A stretch of DNA of 64,000 nucleotides, from contig CAWIHA010000008.1 of assembly GCA_963835855.1 (NCBI GenBank), positions 1-64,000 on the forward strand, in the 5' to 3' direction. Both the position numbers and the translations under genes were made by a program. Source of the stretch: CAWIHA01 sp963835855 (GTDB lineage Bacteria; Acidobacteriota; Terriglobia; Bryobacterales; Bryobacteraceae). Of the stretch, positions 1-8,190 are shown piece by piece (position 1 is the stretch's first letter; every line of letters starts with the position of its first letter). A model generated the notes under the pieces. It saw only the letters and a program-made list of their open reading frames with translations. It had not been told where the DNA came from and did no database searches.

Positions 1-193
1 GCCCGCCAGCGCTTCACTTCTCGGACGCCCAAGCGCCGTGGCGGCGGCATCACCGCGACCCCCGGGTGTAGTCAGTATCGAGCGCTCGGCGTTCTACACC
101 ACAAGATCAGCAAGTACGGCATCGGGCGGCTGGCAGGCGGCGAATCGGATCTGCTGTGCAGCACAACCGGGTCAGCCTAAGATAACATCTCCC
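1..193. other. window edge, no supported gene
   Basis: The first 193 bases lie downstream of the ThiH-like gene. One plus-strand frame stays open from the window edge to a TAA just before the ThiH-like stop, but it has no recognisable motif and no start inside the window. I cannot assign it. Confidence 0.3.
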
Positions 194-1369
194 TCAGTCA
201 CGTGCGCCGCACACTGAGACCCCCGCCGCCAGCATCTCGTCGTACGCGGCCCAGTTCCAATCCGTATTCAATCCCATTTGGCGGAGCGTTTCACTGAATA
301 TCGGAGCGTCATAACTGCCGGTAGGGAATTGATAGCCAATGCTCGAGCGGGTGTATCCGCCGGGTATGGTCGTGCAGTTGAATGTAAAGAGGCAGCCGCC
401 GCCCTTCGCCAATTGGGCACAGAGATCGAATTGCTCCCGGGTGCTCACGAACGGGCGCACCTGCGGAAACAGCAGATTGTGCAGCGCCACCGTCGCCAGG
501 AATTCCTGATCCGTGGGGAGGAATGGCGTGGAACGAACCTGAGCTCCCGTCGCGGGCTTCAAGCGTGGAATCCCGAGGATCGCCGCGCCGTCACCGCGCT
601 GTTCGAAGAGGTAACGCTCGTGCCGGATCAACATCGCCCAATCCCTGCGCCAGGGAGCGAGCCCCGTGAGGACGCCGATGCCGACGTCGGGAATACCCGC
701 CGAGAGCATGCGCTCAAACGCGTCCAGGCGGTATTCAAACCGGCTCTTATTTCCTGTGCCCGGATGGAGCGCGCGGTATCGCTCCCGATCGTACGTCTCC
801 TGCCACAGGACGGAAAATGAGAGCCCCGCCTCCCGCAGGCTGCGGTACTCTCTTTCTTCGATGGCGTCGTAACTGAGCCCGACCAGACCTCCGCCCCGGC
901 GTTCCAGCAAATTCCTGACCGCTTCGACATGACGGCACACCACGCCAGGAGGCATCAACGGATCGGTGGCATACACCAATTCCAGGCAGTGGAGGCCCTT
1001 CTCGCCGATAAGGAACTCCGCCTCGTGGAGGAGGTCGCTTTCGGACAGGCGAATCCGTTGGACCTCGACTCCCTTATTCCCAGAGCGATAGTTGCAGTAC
1101 AGGCATCCTTCGCCGCAAACGCTGGTCACGTAAATGGGAACCACCGCCTGTACCGTATTCCGGAATAGCGCCGCCTTGGCAGCCTCGCTCCGCTGCAACA
1201 GGATGCGGTCCAGTTCCCCGCCCGCACCGAAGTCTTCAGCCCAAAGGAGACCCTCCAAGCCCGGATCGCCCGGAGCGGCGTGCGCAGCGTAACGGCGGGC
1301 CTCATCAGCCTGATACGGCCGGTGAGAAGAGAGAGCATCCCAAAGCTCTTGGTAGCGTTCAGAAAACAT
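194..1369 (-). CDS. ThiH/HydG-like radical SAM enzyme
   Basis: A 391-aa radical SAM protein. The cluster-binding motif is CxxxCxxC at C85, C89 and C92, and the flanking residues (VTSVCGEGCLYCNY) resemble the ThiH/HydG/NosL branch, which cleaves aromatic amino acids at the Calpha side. Length fits ThiH (about 370-380 aa). The C-terminus has a CLFTFNC segment and a PGG loop but not the HydG auxiliary-cluster spacing that I can recognise. No thiazole genes lie next to it, so a role in thiamine synthesis is not supported. It may be a tyrosine or tryptophan lyase acting in another pathway. It faces away from the RiPP-like cluster about 2.3 kb to the right, so a link is possible but unproven. The family call is fairly firm; the substrate is unknown. 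Confidence 0.8.
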   Translation of the reverse strand: MFSERYQELWDALSSHRPYQADEARRYAAHAAPGDPGLEGLLWAEDFGAGGELDRILLQRSEAAKAALFRNTVQAVVPIYVTSVCGEGCLYCNYRSGNKGVEVQRIRLSESDLLHEAEFLIGEKGLHCLELVYATDPLMPPGVVCRHVEAVRNLLERRGGGLVGLSYDAIEEREYRSLREAGLSFSVLWQETYDRERYRALHPGTGNKSRFEYRLDAFERMLSAGIPDVGIGVLTGLAPWRRDWAMLIRHERYLFEQRGDGAAILGIPRLKPATGAQVRSTPFLPTDQEFLATVALHNLLFPQVRPFVSTREQFDLCAQLAKGGGCLFTFNCTTIPGGYTRSSIGYQFPTGSYDAPIFSETLRQMGLNTDWNWAAYDEMLAAGVSVCGARD

Positions 1370-1559
1370 AATGCGATGCGATCCCGCGCGCCCTGACTAT
1401 GTTCCATATTACCGCATGCAGAGCGGTTGGGCGTTCCGGACCCGAAGGCCCGGCCGGAGACTCCGTGCGCAACGAGCAACTGCATCGCTGAAGCGGCAGT
1501 CGCGCGGTCATCTGAGTTTGCAGACCGTCACCGGCCAGATGAGCCGGGCACGGACCTCC

Positions 1560-2202
1560 CTACGGCAGATGAACCAGCGCGCGAGATGGATTATCCCGCG
1601 GCAGAATGCGAGTCGCCCCCAGCAAAGCGCCCTCCAAAACTATCTTTCTCAGCTCACGAGCGGTGATTCGAGCCTCAAGTGTTTCTGCCCCCTCTTCTGT
1701 GAGCATTGGCAGCTCGGGTCCGTGCGCGAGCGTGAACTCATAGTACTGCCCCTCGTGCACGACGTCACATCGCACCTCGTATAGCAGGTCCACCGTTTCG
1801 CGCGCGTCGAGATAGCCCCCGGGGCACTTCATAGCCCCCGGGGCACTTCAGGAACGCTCGCTCAAGTCGATGCCGATGTTGTTCTGAGCAGATGTCCTGA
1901 AAGAAGAATTGTACGTGGTACCGTGACTTGCCCTCGCCTGTGAAACCGCAGACGGTCTTCGCGACAGCCTCCGCAGCAAACAAATAGAACATCACAAGCA
2001 GCGCCGGCCGCCCCCCGGCGACCTCATCAATCCGATCCGCAAGCCAAATCAACCTCGCAGCCTGGTGAATGACAATCTTCGCCTTGCTCTGGCTCACAGG
2101 AATGGCCTCTACCGCGTCCATGAACGGGACTGCGTTCCGGGGATCCTGAAAAGCTTTGCGGAAGAACTCGGCAAAGTTCATTGTGGCGACGTGCAGAGAC
2201 AC
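1560..2202 (-). pseudogene. HEPN-domain protein broken by a 19-bp tandem duplication
   Basis: Two overlapping reading frames join into one protein of about 207 aa once one copy of a 19-bp tandem repeat (1812-1830 and 1831-1849) is removed; the span minus 19 is exactly 208 codons. The first part (MNFAEFFRKAFQDPRN...) is helical. The second contains LLYEVRCDVVHEG, a Rx4H motif of the kind used by HEPN ribonucleases and HEPN-like toxins or defence proteins. With the duplication, the frame shifts at LKCPGGY and the Rx4H part is lost from the main product. The start may be the GTG at 2202 or the ATG at 2181; neither has a clear ribosome site. The HTH protein at 2358-2729 is upstream on the same strand and could be a regulator. 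The HEPN assignment rests on the motif and helical character only. Confidence 0.6.
1812..1849. repeat. perfect 19-bp tandem duplication
   Basis: The unit ATAGCCCCCGGGGCACTTC occurs twice head to tail, 1812-1830 and 1831-1849. It lies inside the HEPN-type gene and, not being a multiple of three, shifts its frame. The unit is GC-rich and partly self-complementary, so it could be a replication slippage product or an assembly artefact. Confidence 0.9.
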
Positions 2203-2357
2203 CGACCATAGTGCACTGCGCGTCGAATCCTGTCAACAGGATGTTTATGACCTGGGGACAACGGGCGGATCTTCGATCATGGTGGCGTAGAAGTACGGCG
2301 GTCACGAAGGTGGGAGCCGATCAGAATCCCAAGTGCGCCGGCTTCCAGCGCGCCTGC

Positions 2358-2729
2358 TCACGCCTTCTTGTCGGCCGATAACCAGCGCATCACTGGCTCG
2401 GCGATGTGCAGGACGTTCAGGAGTCCTCTCCTGGGCGCCTCTTCCTCCTGCTGCACCAGGGCCGAGTCGGCGTTCGTGCACGCATCATAACGGGCGAGCA
2501 GGTCCCACTCGTCATAATCAATGGCCCTCGCGTATTGACGAATATAACTGGTGGTGAAAACGCCGCCCGGCAGCATGTCGAATTGCGATTCCTCGATCGC
2601 CTGGAGGTAACGGAGGCAGATCTTCGTGGCATCTGCGATTTGACGGAGTGAAATGCCTTTTTGTTCCCGGATGGAAGCCAGGTCCGGCAACGCGGCTGAG
2701 ATTCGCGAATCGGTGCACATGGTCGACAT
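2358..2729 (-). CDS. RodZ-type helix-turn-helix protein
   Basis: A 123-aa cytoplasmic protein. Residues from about 15 to 80 match the HTH_25 fold of RodZ and YmfM N-termini: LASIREQKGISLRQIADATKI (shown here only in part), then a long helix with a TSYIRQYARAIDYD segment. No membrane segment follows, so it is not a full RodZ. It may bind DNA or act as an adaptor. It is 156 bp upstream of the broken HEPN gene on the same strand, and the pair could have formed one transcription unit, perhaps regulator plus effector; this is inference. The fold assignment is good; the role is unknown. Confidence 0.7.
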   Translation of the reverse strand: MSTMCTDSRISAALPDLASIREQKGISLRQIADATKICLRYLQAIEESQFDMLPGGVFTTSYIRQYARAIDYDEWDLLARYDACTNADSALVQQEEEAPRRGLLNVLHIAEPVMRWLSADKKA

Positions 2730-3679
2730 GAATCTACCACTGCTATGAGATGATCGGCAATTTGGGCCAAGAACTTAGTGTTTTCAGCTTTGAAAGCCGG
2801 TGTTTCGACCAGATGCTACTAAATCTGCTCGGTATCCGTACGACTCTTTTGGGCGCCTCGCCAGTCTCTTTTGAGGGCAAGCTCTATCCCTTCCGGGGCG
2901 GGTGGCCCGTGGCTTGGTGGGCGATGCCAAAAAGCACCCACACCGTGCCCTTCCGACAACTTCCACGGCCCACGTAGCGCCACGAAGACGGCTCTTCCTT
3001 GCCAGTCCTTCGGTCATAGCAGCTCGCCGACCCTCTGAGCAAGGGCGCCGATTTGGACTGGCTTCCGAATGAAGGCGGCGCCTCGCTCAAAAATGTGACG
3101 TTGCACAACAGCGGTATCGCACTTGTTGGACATAGACAGCACAGCGAGTCCGGGACGTAATAAACCTCCACGAGCCAGATGGTCTTGCTCATCCTCAGTG
3201 CCAAAACTCTTGCGTATGACCCGCGGCCTCGATTATGATTTATTGAGGGAAAAATCTCTTGAGGGTAGTTTGAGGTCGCGCCAGGCGCAATGACCTAGCC
3301 GGGCGCTAACAAGGGTTGGAGTTTTTGCAGAGAGGGAGGGGGGTATTTCGCCCAATCGAGGTAAAAACGGTGTCCAGCGTTGACCACCAGAAGAGGGGGG
3401 TGAAACGCTTTCGAGACCGGCTTCGGCATTGACGCGCGCCGCGTCCGAGTGGGGAGCGGCGATTTGCATTAAGGGCGCCGGCGGGGGAGTGCGCGGGGCC
3501 TGACCAAGAAGGGGGTGGGGCTCGGAGACGAGGAGGGGCCGCTCATGAGAATGTATCCTGACGCAACGGAGCCGGCCCATTCGTAACCTTCGGAGCGCGA
3601 TGAGCCGAAGGTGGTATTCATTATGAGCAACGTGGAAAGCAAGTGTGAATTTTTTGTATCGAAAGAAAGGAGCTGACGA
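2730..3679. other. intergenic region upstream of the RiPP precursor
   Basis: A 950-bp stretch without an intact gene. It holds a decayed response-regulator fragment (3014-3223), and the rest shows no coding signal I trust. The part next to the precursor gene (about 3590-3679) should contain its promoter, but no convincing -35/-10 pair was found by eye. Confidence 0.5.
3014..3223 (-). pseudogene. response-regulator receiver domain remnant
   Basis: A minus-strand frame with no start in the right place encodes about 65 residues that end LAQRVGELL and a stop. The segment PGLAVLSMSN, then a charged helix, FERGAAFIRKPV and a final helix follow the second half of CheY-like receiver domains, including the conserved K-P. 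The phosphorylated aspartate half is missing and a stop lies just upstream. It is probably the leftover C-terminus of a hybrid histidine kinase or response regulator. Confidence 0.6.
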
Positions 3680-3916
3680 ATGTCAAAAGAAGGCGTGATG
3701 CAAGTGGTCGGCCGGATGATCTCCGACGAGAACTTCCGCAAAGCAGTGCATGCGGATGCTGAGAAAGCAATTGCTGAATCGGGTTACCATGTCACGGCTG
3801 CAGAGCTTAGCGGGATCAAGAAGCTCAAGCCGGAAGATCTTCAAGTCACTGCCAGAGCGAAAAGGGTCGCTAACGTGGACTCCTTTGATTGTGACGTCAA
3901 AAAAGCCACGGTTTAG
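3680..3916 (+). CDS. putative RiPP precursor with NHLP-like leader
   Basis: A 78-aa peptide with a strong ribosome site (AAGGAG, 3668-3673) before its ATG. Residues 1-50 (start MSKEGVMQVVGRMISDENFR, with a helix around DAEKAIAESGY and a TAAELSGI helix) resemble the leaders of the Franean1_4349/Os1348 group, which derive from the nitrile hydratase alpha-subunit fold. The tail, from about residue 54 (VTARAKRVANVDSFDCDVKK), is the likely core and holds the only cysteine (in SFDCD). The gene is followed by a hairpin and then by two radical SAM genes on the same strand, the usual order for a modified peptide. Family assignment is by pattern and should be confirmed by profile search. Core boundary and modification are unknown. 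Confidence 0.75.
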   Translation: MSKEGVMQVVGRMISDENFRKAVHADAEKAIAESGYHVTAAELSGIKKLKPEDLQVTARAKRVANVDSFDCDVKKATV

Positions 3917-3933
3917 CTACGACTGAGTTGAGA

Positions 3934-3989
3934 GCCAAGAGGGTTGCCGGTCTACCTTGCGTCACAATTTGGCCGGCACCCCCCTTGGC
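3934..3989 (+). terminator. hairpin between precursor and maturase genes
   Basis: GCCAAGAGGGTTGCCGG (3934-3950) pairs with CCGGCACCCCCCTTGGC (3973-3989) with 15 of 17 matches and a 22-nt loop; an outer A-T pair extends it. TTAGTTT follows. The stem is strong and the U-tract weak, which fits a partial terminator or an RNA-stabilising stem that lets the precursor be made in excess of its enzymes. Confidence 0.6.
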
Positions 3990-4008
3990 TTAGTTTCCTG
4001 TCCGGATT

Positions 4009-5205
4009 GTGGAGGAGGCTGGGCAAGCCTTGGAAGATTGGGCCATAGGTTATAGGCGTCAACGCGCGACGACGGCACTGAAGAACAGCGCGGGGGTTGT
4101 CAGAGGACCTCAGCCAATTGCCCGGCAGGTCTTGATGGAGAACCGCCCGCCATACGCATCCCGCATGGCTTTTATTCTCACGAAAGTCTGCAATATTCGC
4201 TGTCGGCATTGCATTTCCGAATGCGATACGGCACAGGAAGAAACGTTAGCATGGCCGGTCTTGGAGCGTACGATCCAAGCGGCTGCGGCAACCGGTATCG
4301 TGAGGGTGATCTCTTTCACCGGAGGGGAGCCTTTCCTGCGCATGGGCACGCTTGCACCCGCTGTGGCCCTGTGCGCGTCTCTGGGGCTCGAATCGACAGT
4401 GACAACCAACGGCTTCTGGGCCGTCAGCGTGGAGACCGCTAAGAAAGTTCTCGGCAGGCTAGCCGGCTTAACACGCCTGGGTCTTAGCACTGATCGTTTC
4501 CATCAGGAGTTCATCGATGTTGCGAGGATCCGCAATGCGATCCTTGCCGCACACGAATTGGGAATCCATTGCGCCATACGTGTCAGTTACCTCAATGACC
4601 CGGATGCGGAGCTTGAGGGGGTTCGCCAGCAACTGATCGAAGCCGCCGGTCTCTACGAGTTGGAGGGCCAGCCAGTACAGCCGGCGGGGCGCGCCGAGCG
4701 AGAAGTGGATGGCAACCTTATCTTTCTTTACGATGCCACCAGAGCGGTCTGCCGGAATATTGATTGCCCTGTGGTCGAGGTTGACGGTGTTGCCACAGCG
4801 TGTTGCGGGCTCACCTCTCGCTGGAAAGGCAACCATCCCCTGCGGCTGGGTAGCGTTGAGGAGCACAGCATAGGCGATATGCTCGGCAGGGCGGATCGTG
4901 ACCCCGTAATCCACGGCCTGAGACTCTGGGGCCCTGTGGGATTGCTTCGCCTCGTTGAGCCCCAGGCTGAACGGGAGGGTGTCTCATTCTCGCCGCCGGC
5001 CATGACGGAGATGTGCTCTGTATGCGAATATCTTCTGGCTGACCCGGGCCGTGCCGGGGTGGTAAAACGTGCGCTCCAAGACACGGCCGTTCAGCGCGAG
5101 ATCGCCCTCGCGCGCCTTGTCGAGCTGGGGGAGCCTTCGATGTTTGCCGCGCTGGAGGGGAATTCCGACGGATCGGTTCGCGGCCCCAAGGCCCGAGCGA
5201 CATGA
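4009..5205 (+). CDS. radical SAM/SPASM-type peptide maturase
   Basis: A 398-aa enzyme (GTG start) with CxxxCxxC at C61, C65, C68 (KVCNIRCRHC), then a GGEPF motif typical of the radical SAM core. The C-terminal part carries further cysteines (CRNIDC, ACCG and MCSVCEYL) in a SPASM/twitch-like arrangement that would bind auxiliary clusters. Such proteins modify peptide side chains. It lies 92 bp after the precursor and overlaps the next gene by 4 bp, so the two radical SAM proteins are translationally coupled. A downstream ATG at 4135 is an alternative start that removes 42 residues of non-conserved N-terminus. Class assignment is firm; substrate (the 78-aa peptide) is inferred from context. Confidence 0.82.
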   Translation: MEEAGQALEDWAIGYRRQRATTALKNSAGVVRGPQPIARQVLMENRPPYASRMAFILTKVCNIRCRHCISECDTAQEETLAWPVLERTIQAAAATGIVRVISFTGGEPFLRMGTLAPAVALCASLGLESTVTTNGFWAVSVETAKKVLGRLAGLTRLGLSTDRFHQEFIDVARIRNAILAAHELGIHCAIRVSYLNDPDAELEGVRQQLIEAAGLYELEGQPVQPAGRAEREVDGNLIFLYDATRAVCRNIDCPVVEVDGVATACCGLTSRWKGNHPLRLGSVEEHSIGDMLGRADRDPVIHGLRLWGPVGLLRLVEPQAEREGVSFSPPAMTEMCSVCEYLLADPGRAGVVKRALQDTAVQREIALARLVELGEPSMFAALEGNSDGSVRGPKARAT

Positions 5206-7307
5206 ACGATCCACGGCCCATCTTGCTCGTATCCGCGCCTCCATCGGATCCCACCCAGCCTTACAGCAGTCTGCCTGTACTCAGCGCGTACATGCGCAGC
5301 CGGGGATTTCCCGTAATCCAGAAGGATCTGGGCATCGAACTACTCGATCTCATTCTCACGCGGGAGTGGCTTGGCGAGTGCTCTCGCTCCGCTTCCCGCC
5401 TGGCTCAGGAGCTCTCAGCAGCTCCGAGTGACAACCACGAAGGATACCTCCCGCGTTTCGAGGGTCTGGCAGGCTGGGTACCATACATCATTGAACACGT
5501 CGAAGAAGCCAAGCGCCTCATGCGTGATCCCGAGGTCTTCTACGACCTGGAGCGTTACCGTTGGGCGAACAGCGTCCTTCAGCTGGCCTGCGATTTGGCA
5601 GCGCTCCCTCATCATCCAGCGCTTCTCGCTCCCCACAAGTATGTGAATGGCATCAAGCTGACCTTTGGCGGGCTGCTTGAGGCGACGAAGCAGCGCCCAG
5701 ACAACCTCTTCTATGAGATCTTCCGGCAAAAAGTCATCCCCGCGCTTCTCGCCCTAGACCCGTTGCTGGTTGGGATCTCGGTGACGTACCACTTCCAGGT
5801 GCTTCCGGGGTTTACTCTTGGCAGGCTCCTGAAGAGGGAAGCCCCGGACCTCCACGTCACGATCGGCGGCGCCATCGTGAGCCGAATGGAATCGCACATC
5901 CTGTGTAACCCAGGGTTCTTCGAGTTCGCAGACTCCTTCGTAATCGGAGAGGGCGAAACTGCGCTTCGAATGCTGGCCGAGAGCCTGCGGCTGGGCCAAG
6001 GGCCTCCAGCGGCTCCAAATCTCGTTTGCAACGTTGGGGGCCGGCCCGCCGTCGCTGGCTTTGGCCATATCGAGCGCACGGAGGATTTCCCGTGCCCGGA
6101 CTTCGATGGGCTTGAGCTGGAGCGATACCTATCGCCAGAGCCAATCCTGCTCTTGCCCTCGACCCGAGGATGCTACTGGGGAAAGTGCGCATTCTGCGAT
6201 GTGTCTCATGGTTCCCGCCGCGCGTACCGTCCGGTGCATCCGGACCAGTTGAGCCGGCATGTGACGAGCCTGCACAAGCGATATGGAGCGCGGCGCTTCG
6301 TTCTTTGCGATGATGCCGTGCCCCTGCCGAACATGAAGGAAATGGCCCGGCTGGTCAAGAACGACCTCCCCGACGTTACGTGGCAGGGGGAGGCCCGTTT
6401 CGAGCAGGCGATGTCGGAGTCGTTCATCGAGCAGCTCCACGCAGGCGGGTGCCGCCATTTGACCTTTGGACTCGAGTCGGCTTCGCAGCGCGTGTTGGAG
6501 TTGATGAACAAGAACAATCGCATCGAGAATGACAAGCGGATCTTGCGGCTTTGCGCCGAGAATGGGATCGCAGTAAATGTTCAGACCTTTCTCGGCTTTC
6601 CTACGGAAATCCGCGAAGAGGCCCTGAGCACCTGCAAACTGCTGGAAGATTACGAATACGGCATTGCATCATTTGGGTTTGCCATCTTCAGCCTGTACGA
6701 GGGCACGCCGGTCTACTGCAACCCAGCGCGCTACGGCGTCACGAACCTCTCGGTGTCGCTCGCCGAATCTTTGCTCGCAAGCTGTGATTTCGAAACCTCG
6801 TCGGGGATGACCCGCTGGGAAGTACGTGAGTTCCATGACTCGGCCCTCGCGCGCCTAGGTCCGTTGTACGCTACCCGATGCGATCTTCTGGGCGGCGGAG
6901 CGGGCCATACATTGCTGCAGCTTTCGCACTATCCCTACCACCAACTCTATCGCCTGTGGAAGCAAGCCGACGAACCCCGGTGGCGGGACGGCCAGGACAT
7001 CAGTGGAACTTTGCCGCGTCTGTCCTCCACGGTTCTTCTGTCGCCGGCCTCACCCACGCCGTCCTGTGCTGCCGAAGGAGCGCTGTGCACACGGACCGGG
7101 AAGATCTTCAATCTATTACCGGGCGACAGACGGCTTCTGGAACTCTGCGATGGACAGCGCACGGTTGCGGATGTGGCGTCACTGTGGGCCGGCAAGCCGC
7201 ACGCCAGTTTGGATGACCAAATCCTCGGGACTGCTCGGGCAGTAGCACTCGTTCATAGCTTCCTACGGGAGGGACTGCTCACCTCTCCCTGCGAGGCGGG
7301 CTCTTAA
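5202..7307 (+). CDS. B12-binding radical SAM enzyme with PqqD-like C-terminus
   Basis: A 701-aa protein. The N-terminal ~270 residues look like a cobalamin-binding domain (ILLVSAPP at the start, LLVGISVTYHF, VTIGGAIVS). The radical SAM core follows, with a cluster motif C324, C329, C332, spaced CX4CX2C (STRGCYWGKCAFCD) instead of the usual CX3CX2C. Residues 629-701 (FNLLPGDRRLLELCDGQRTV, then VHSFLREGLL) resemble a PqqD-like winged helix, the RiPP recognition element used to bind leader peptides. Fused recognition would fit an enzyme acting on the neighbouring precursor. B12 radical SAM enzymes commonly methylate or rearrange carbon atoms; which applies here is not visible. It overlaps the preceding gene by 4 bp. 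Confidence 0.8.
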   Translation: MNDPRPILLVSAPPSDPTQPYSSLPVLSAYMRSRGFPVIQKDLGIELLDLILTREWLGECSRSASRLAQELSAAPSDNHEGYLPRFEGLAGWVPYIIEHVEEAKRLMRDPEVFYDLERYRWANSVLQLACDLAALPHHPALLAPHKYVNGIKLTFGGLLEATKQRPDNLFYEIFRQKVIPALLALDPLLVGISVTYHFQVLPGFTLGRLLKREAPDLHVTIGGAIVSRMESHILCNPGFFEFADSFVIGEGETALRMLAESLRLGQGPPAAPNLVCNVGGRPAVAGFGHIERTEDFPCPDFDGLELERYLSPEPILLLPSTRGCYWGKCAFCDVSHGSRRAYRPVHPDQLSRHVTSLHKRYGARRFVLCDDAVPLPNMKEMARLVKNDLPDVTWQGEARFEQAMSESFIEQLHAGGCRHLTFGLESASQRVLELMNKNNRIENDKRILRLCAENGIAVNVQTFLGFPTEIREEALSTCKLLEDYEYGIASFGFAIFSLYEGTPVYCNPARYGVTNLSVSLAESLLASCDFETSSGMTRWEVREFHDSALARLGPLYATRCDLLGGGAGHTLLQLSHYPYHQLYRLWKQADEPRWRDGQDISGTLPRLSSTVLLSPASPTPSCAAEGALCTRTGKIFNLLPGDRRLLELCDGQRTVADVASLWAGKPHASLDDQILGTARAVALVHSFLREGLLTSPCEAGS

Positions 7308-7359
7308 ACAGGATCTCTCGCTCCGCTGAGAATTGTTCACGCCCCCGCTCACTGAGTAG

Positions 7360-8157
7360 GTGAGACGAACATCCATGCTCATTCGATACGGCAGTGCGGG
7401 TGAGCTTTCTGAGCGGCGGCTCGCGTGTTTTCGCCGGGTCCTCGAGGCGGCTGGGCAAACCGTGTATTACCGCAAGCAACTGGAAACGGCGCGCTTGCTT
7501 GAGCCAGCCGCGATCAAGGCGCTCTGCTCGATCGAGAACACGTTAGCGCGGTTGCCCGTGCTCGAGCGCGCTTCTTTCCTCGATCACCCCGAGAGTTTCC
7601 GCAACCGGCGGATGCGCTACGCCGAGCCGTGGTCCCATGCGGGCGCTCTGGTGTGGAGCGGATGGCGCAAAACCATCGCGGGCCCAATCGACGTTCTGCG
7701 CCGCCTTGCCGTGGAAGTGCTCGAGGGCCGCGCGGCGGTTCCCTCCGTGGCGCGCCGCGTCGTCGTACATACATCTGTGAGCGGAGACGCGCTGAGCGAA
7801 CCGGATCGCAATCTGCTTTGGGAAGCATTCGGATTGCCGGTTTTTGAGCAACTGCGCGGTTTCGATGGCGAACTACTGGCCTCGGAATGCGAAGCGCACG
7901 CGGGCATGCATCTGAGCGCGGATTCCGCGGTCATCGAAACCGCCGTGGCATCCACCAATGCCGGTCTGCTCCTAACGTCGCTTGCCGGCCTGCTGTATCC
8001 CATATTGCGCTTGTCCACAGGCTTGAGCGCCGTAGTTGTTCGCGGAATGTGCGACTGCGGCCAGGAGGCTGAGCTGGTAACGTGGGCGGGCGCGCTGCCC
8101 GCGCGAAAGCCCATGGCCAGCGTCACCGCCGTTCACTCCACTGCTTGTGCCAGTTGA
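7360..8157 (+). CDS. truncated PaaK/CapK-like protein
   Basis: A 265-aa protein starting at GTG 7360 (or ATG 7375). The ends match phenylacetate-CoA ligase-type adenylating enzymes: VYYRKQLE near the N-terminus, LPVLERASF, and a C-terminal part with ASECEAHAGMHLSAD, LLLTSLAGLLYPILRLSTG and CDCG. The middle, including the P-loop (SSGTTG type), is absent, and the TE motif is replaced by RGFDG. Normal members are about 430 aa. It therefore probably does not adenylate and may serve as a partner or scaffold. It is 52 bp after the B12 radical SAM gene on the same strand and likely belongs to the same operon. Confidence in the relationship is moderate. Confidence 0.6.
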   Translation: MRRTSMLIRYGSAGELSERRLACFRRVLEAAGQTVYYRKQLETARLLEPAAIKALCSIENTLARLPVLERASFLDHPESFRNRRMRYAEPWSHAGALVWSGWRKTIAGPIDVLRRLAVEVLEGRAAVPSVARRVVVHTSVSGDALSEPDRNLLWEAFGLPVFEQLRGFDGELLASECEAHAGMHLSADSAVIETAVASTNAGLLLTSLAGLLYPILRLSTGLSAVVVRGMCDCGQEAELVTWAGALPARKPMASVTAVHSTACAS

Positions 8158-8190
8158 CTTGCACTCCTCCCACGGTCTAACACGGAAATA

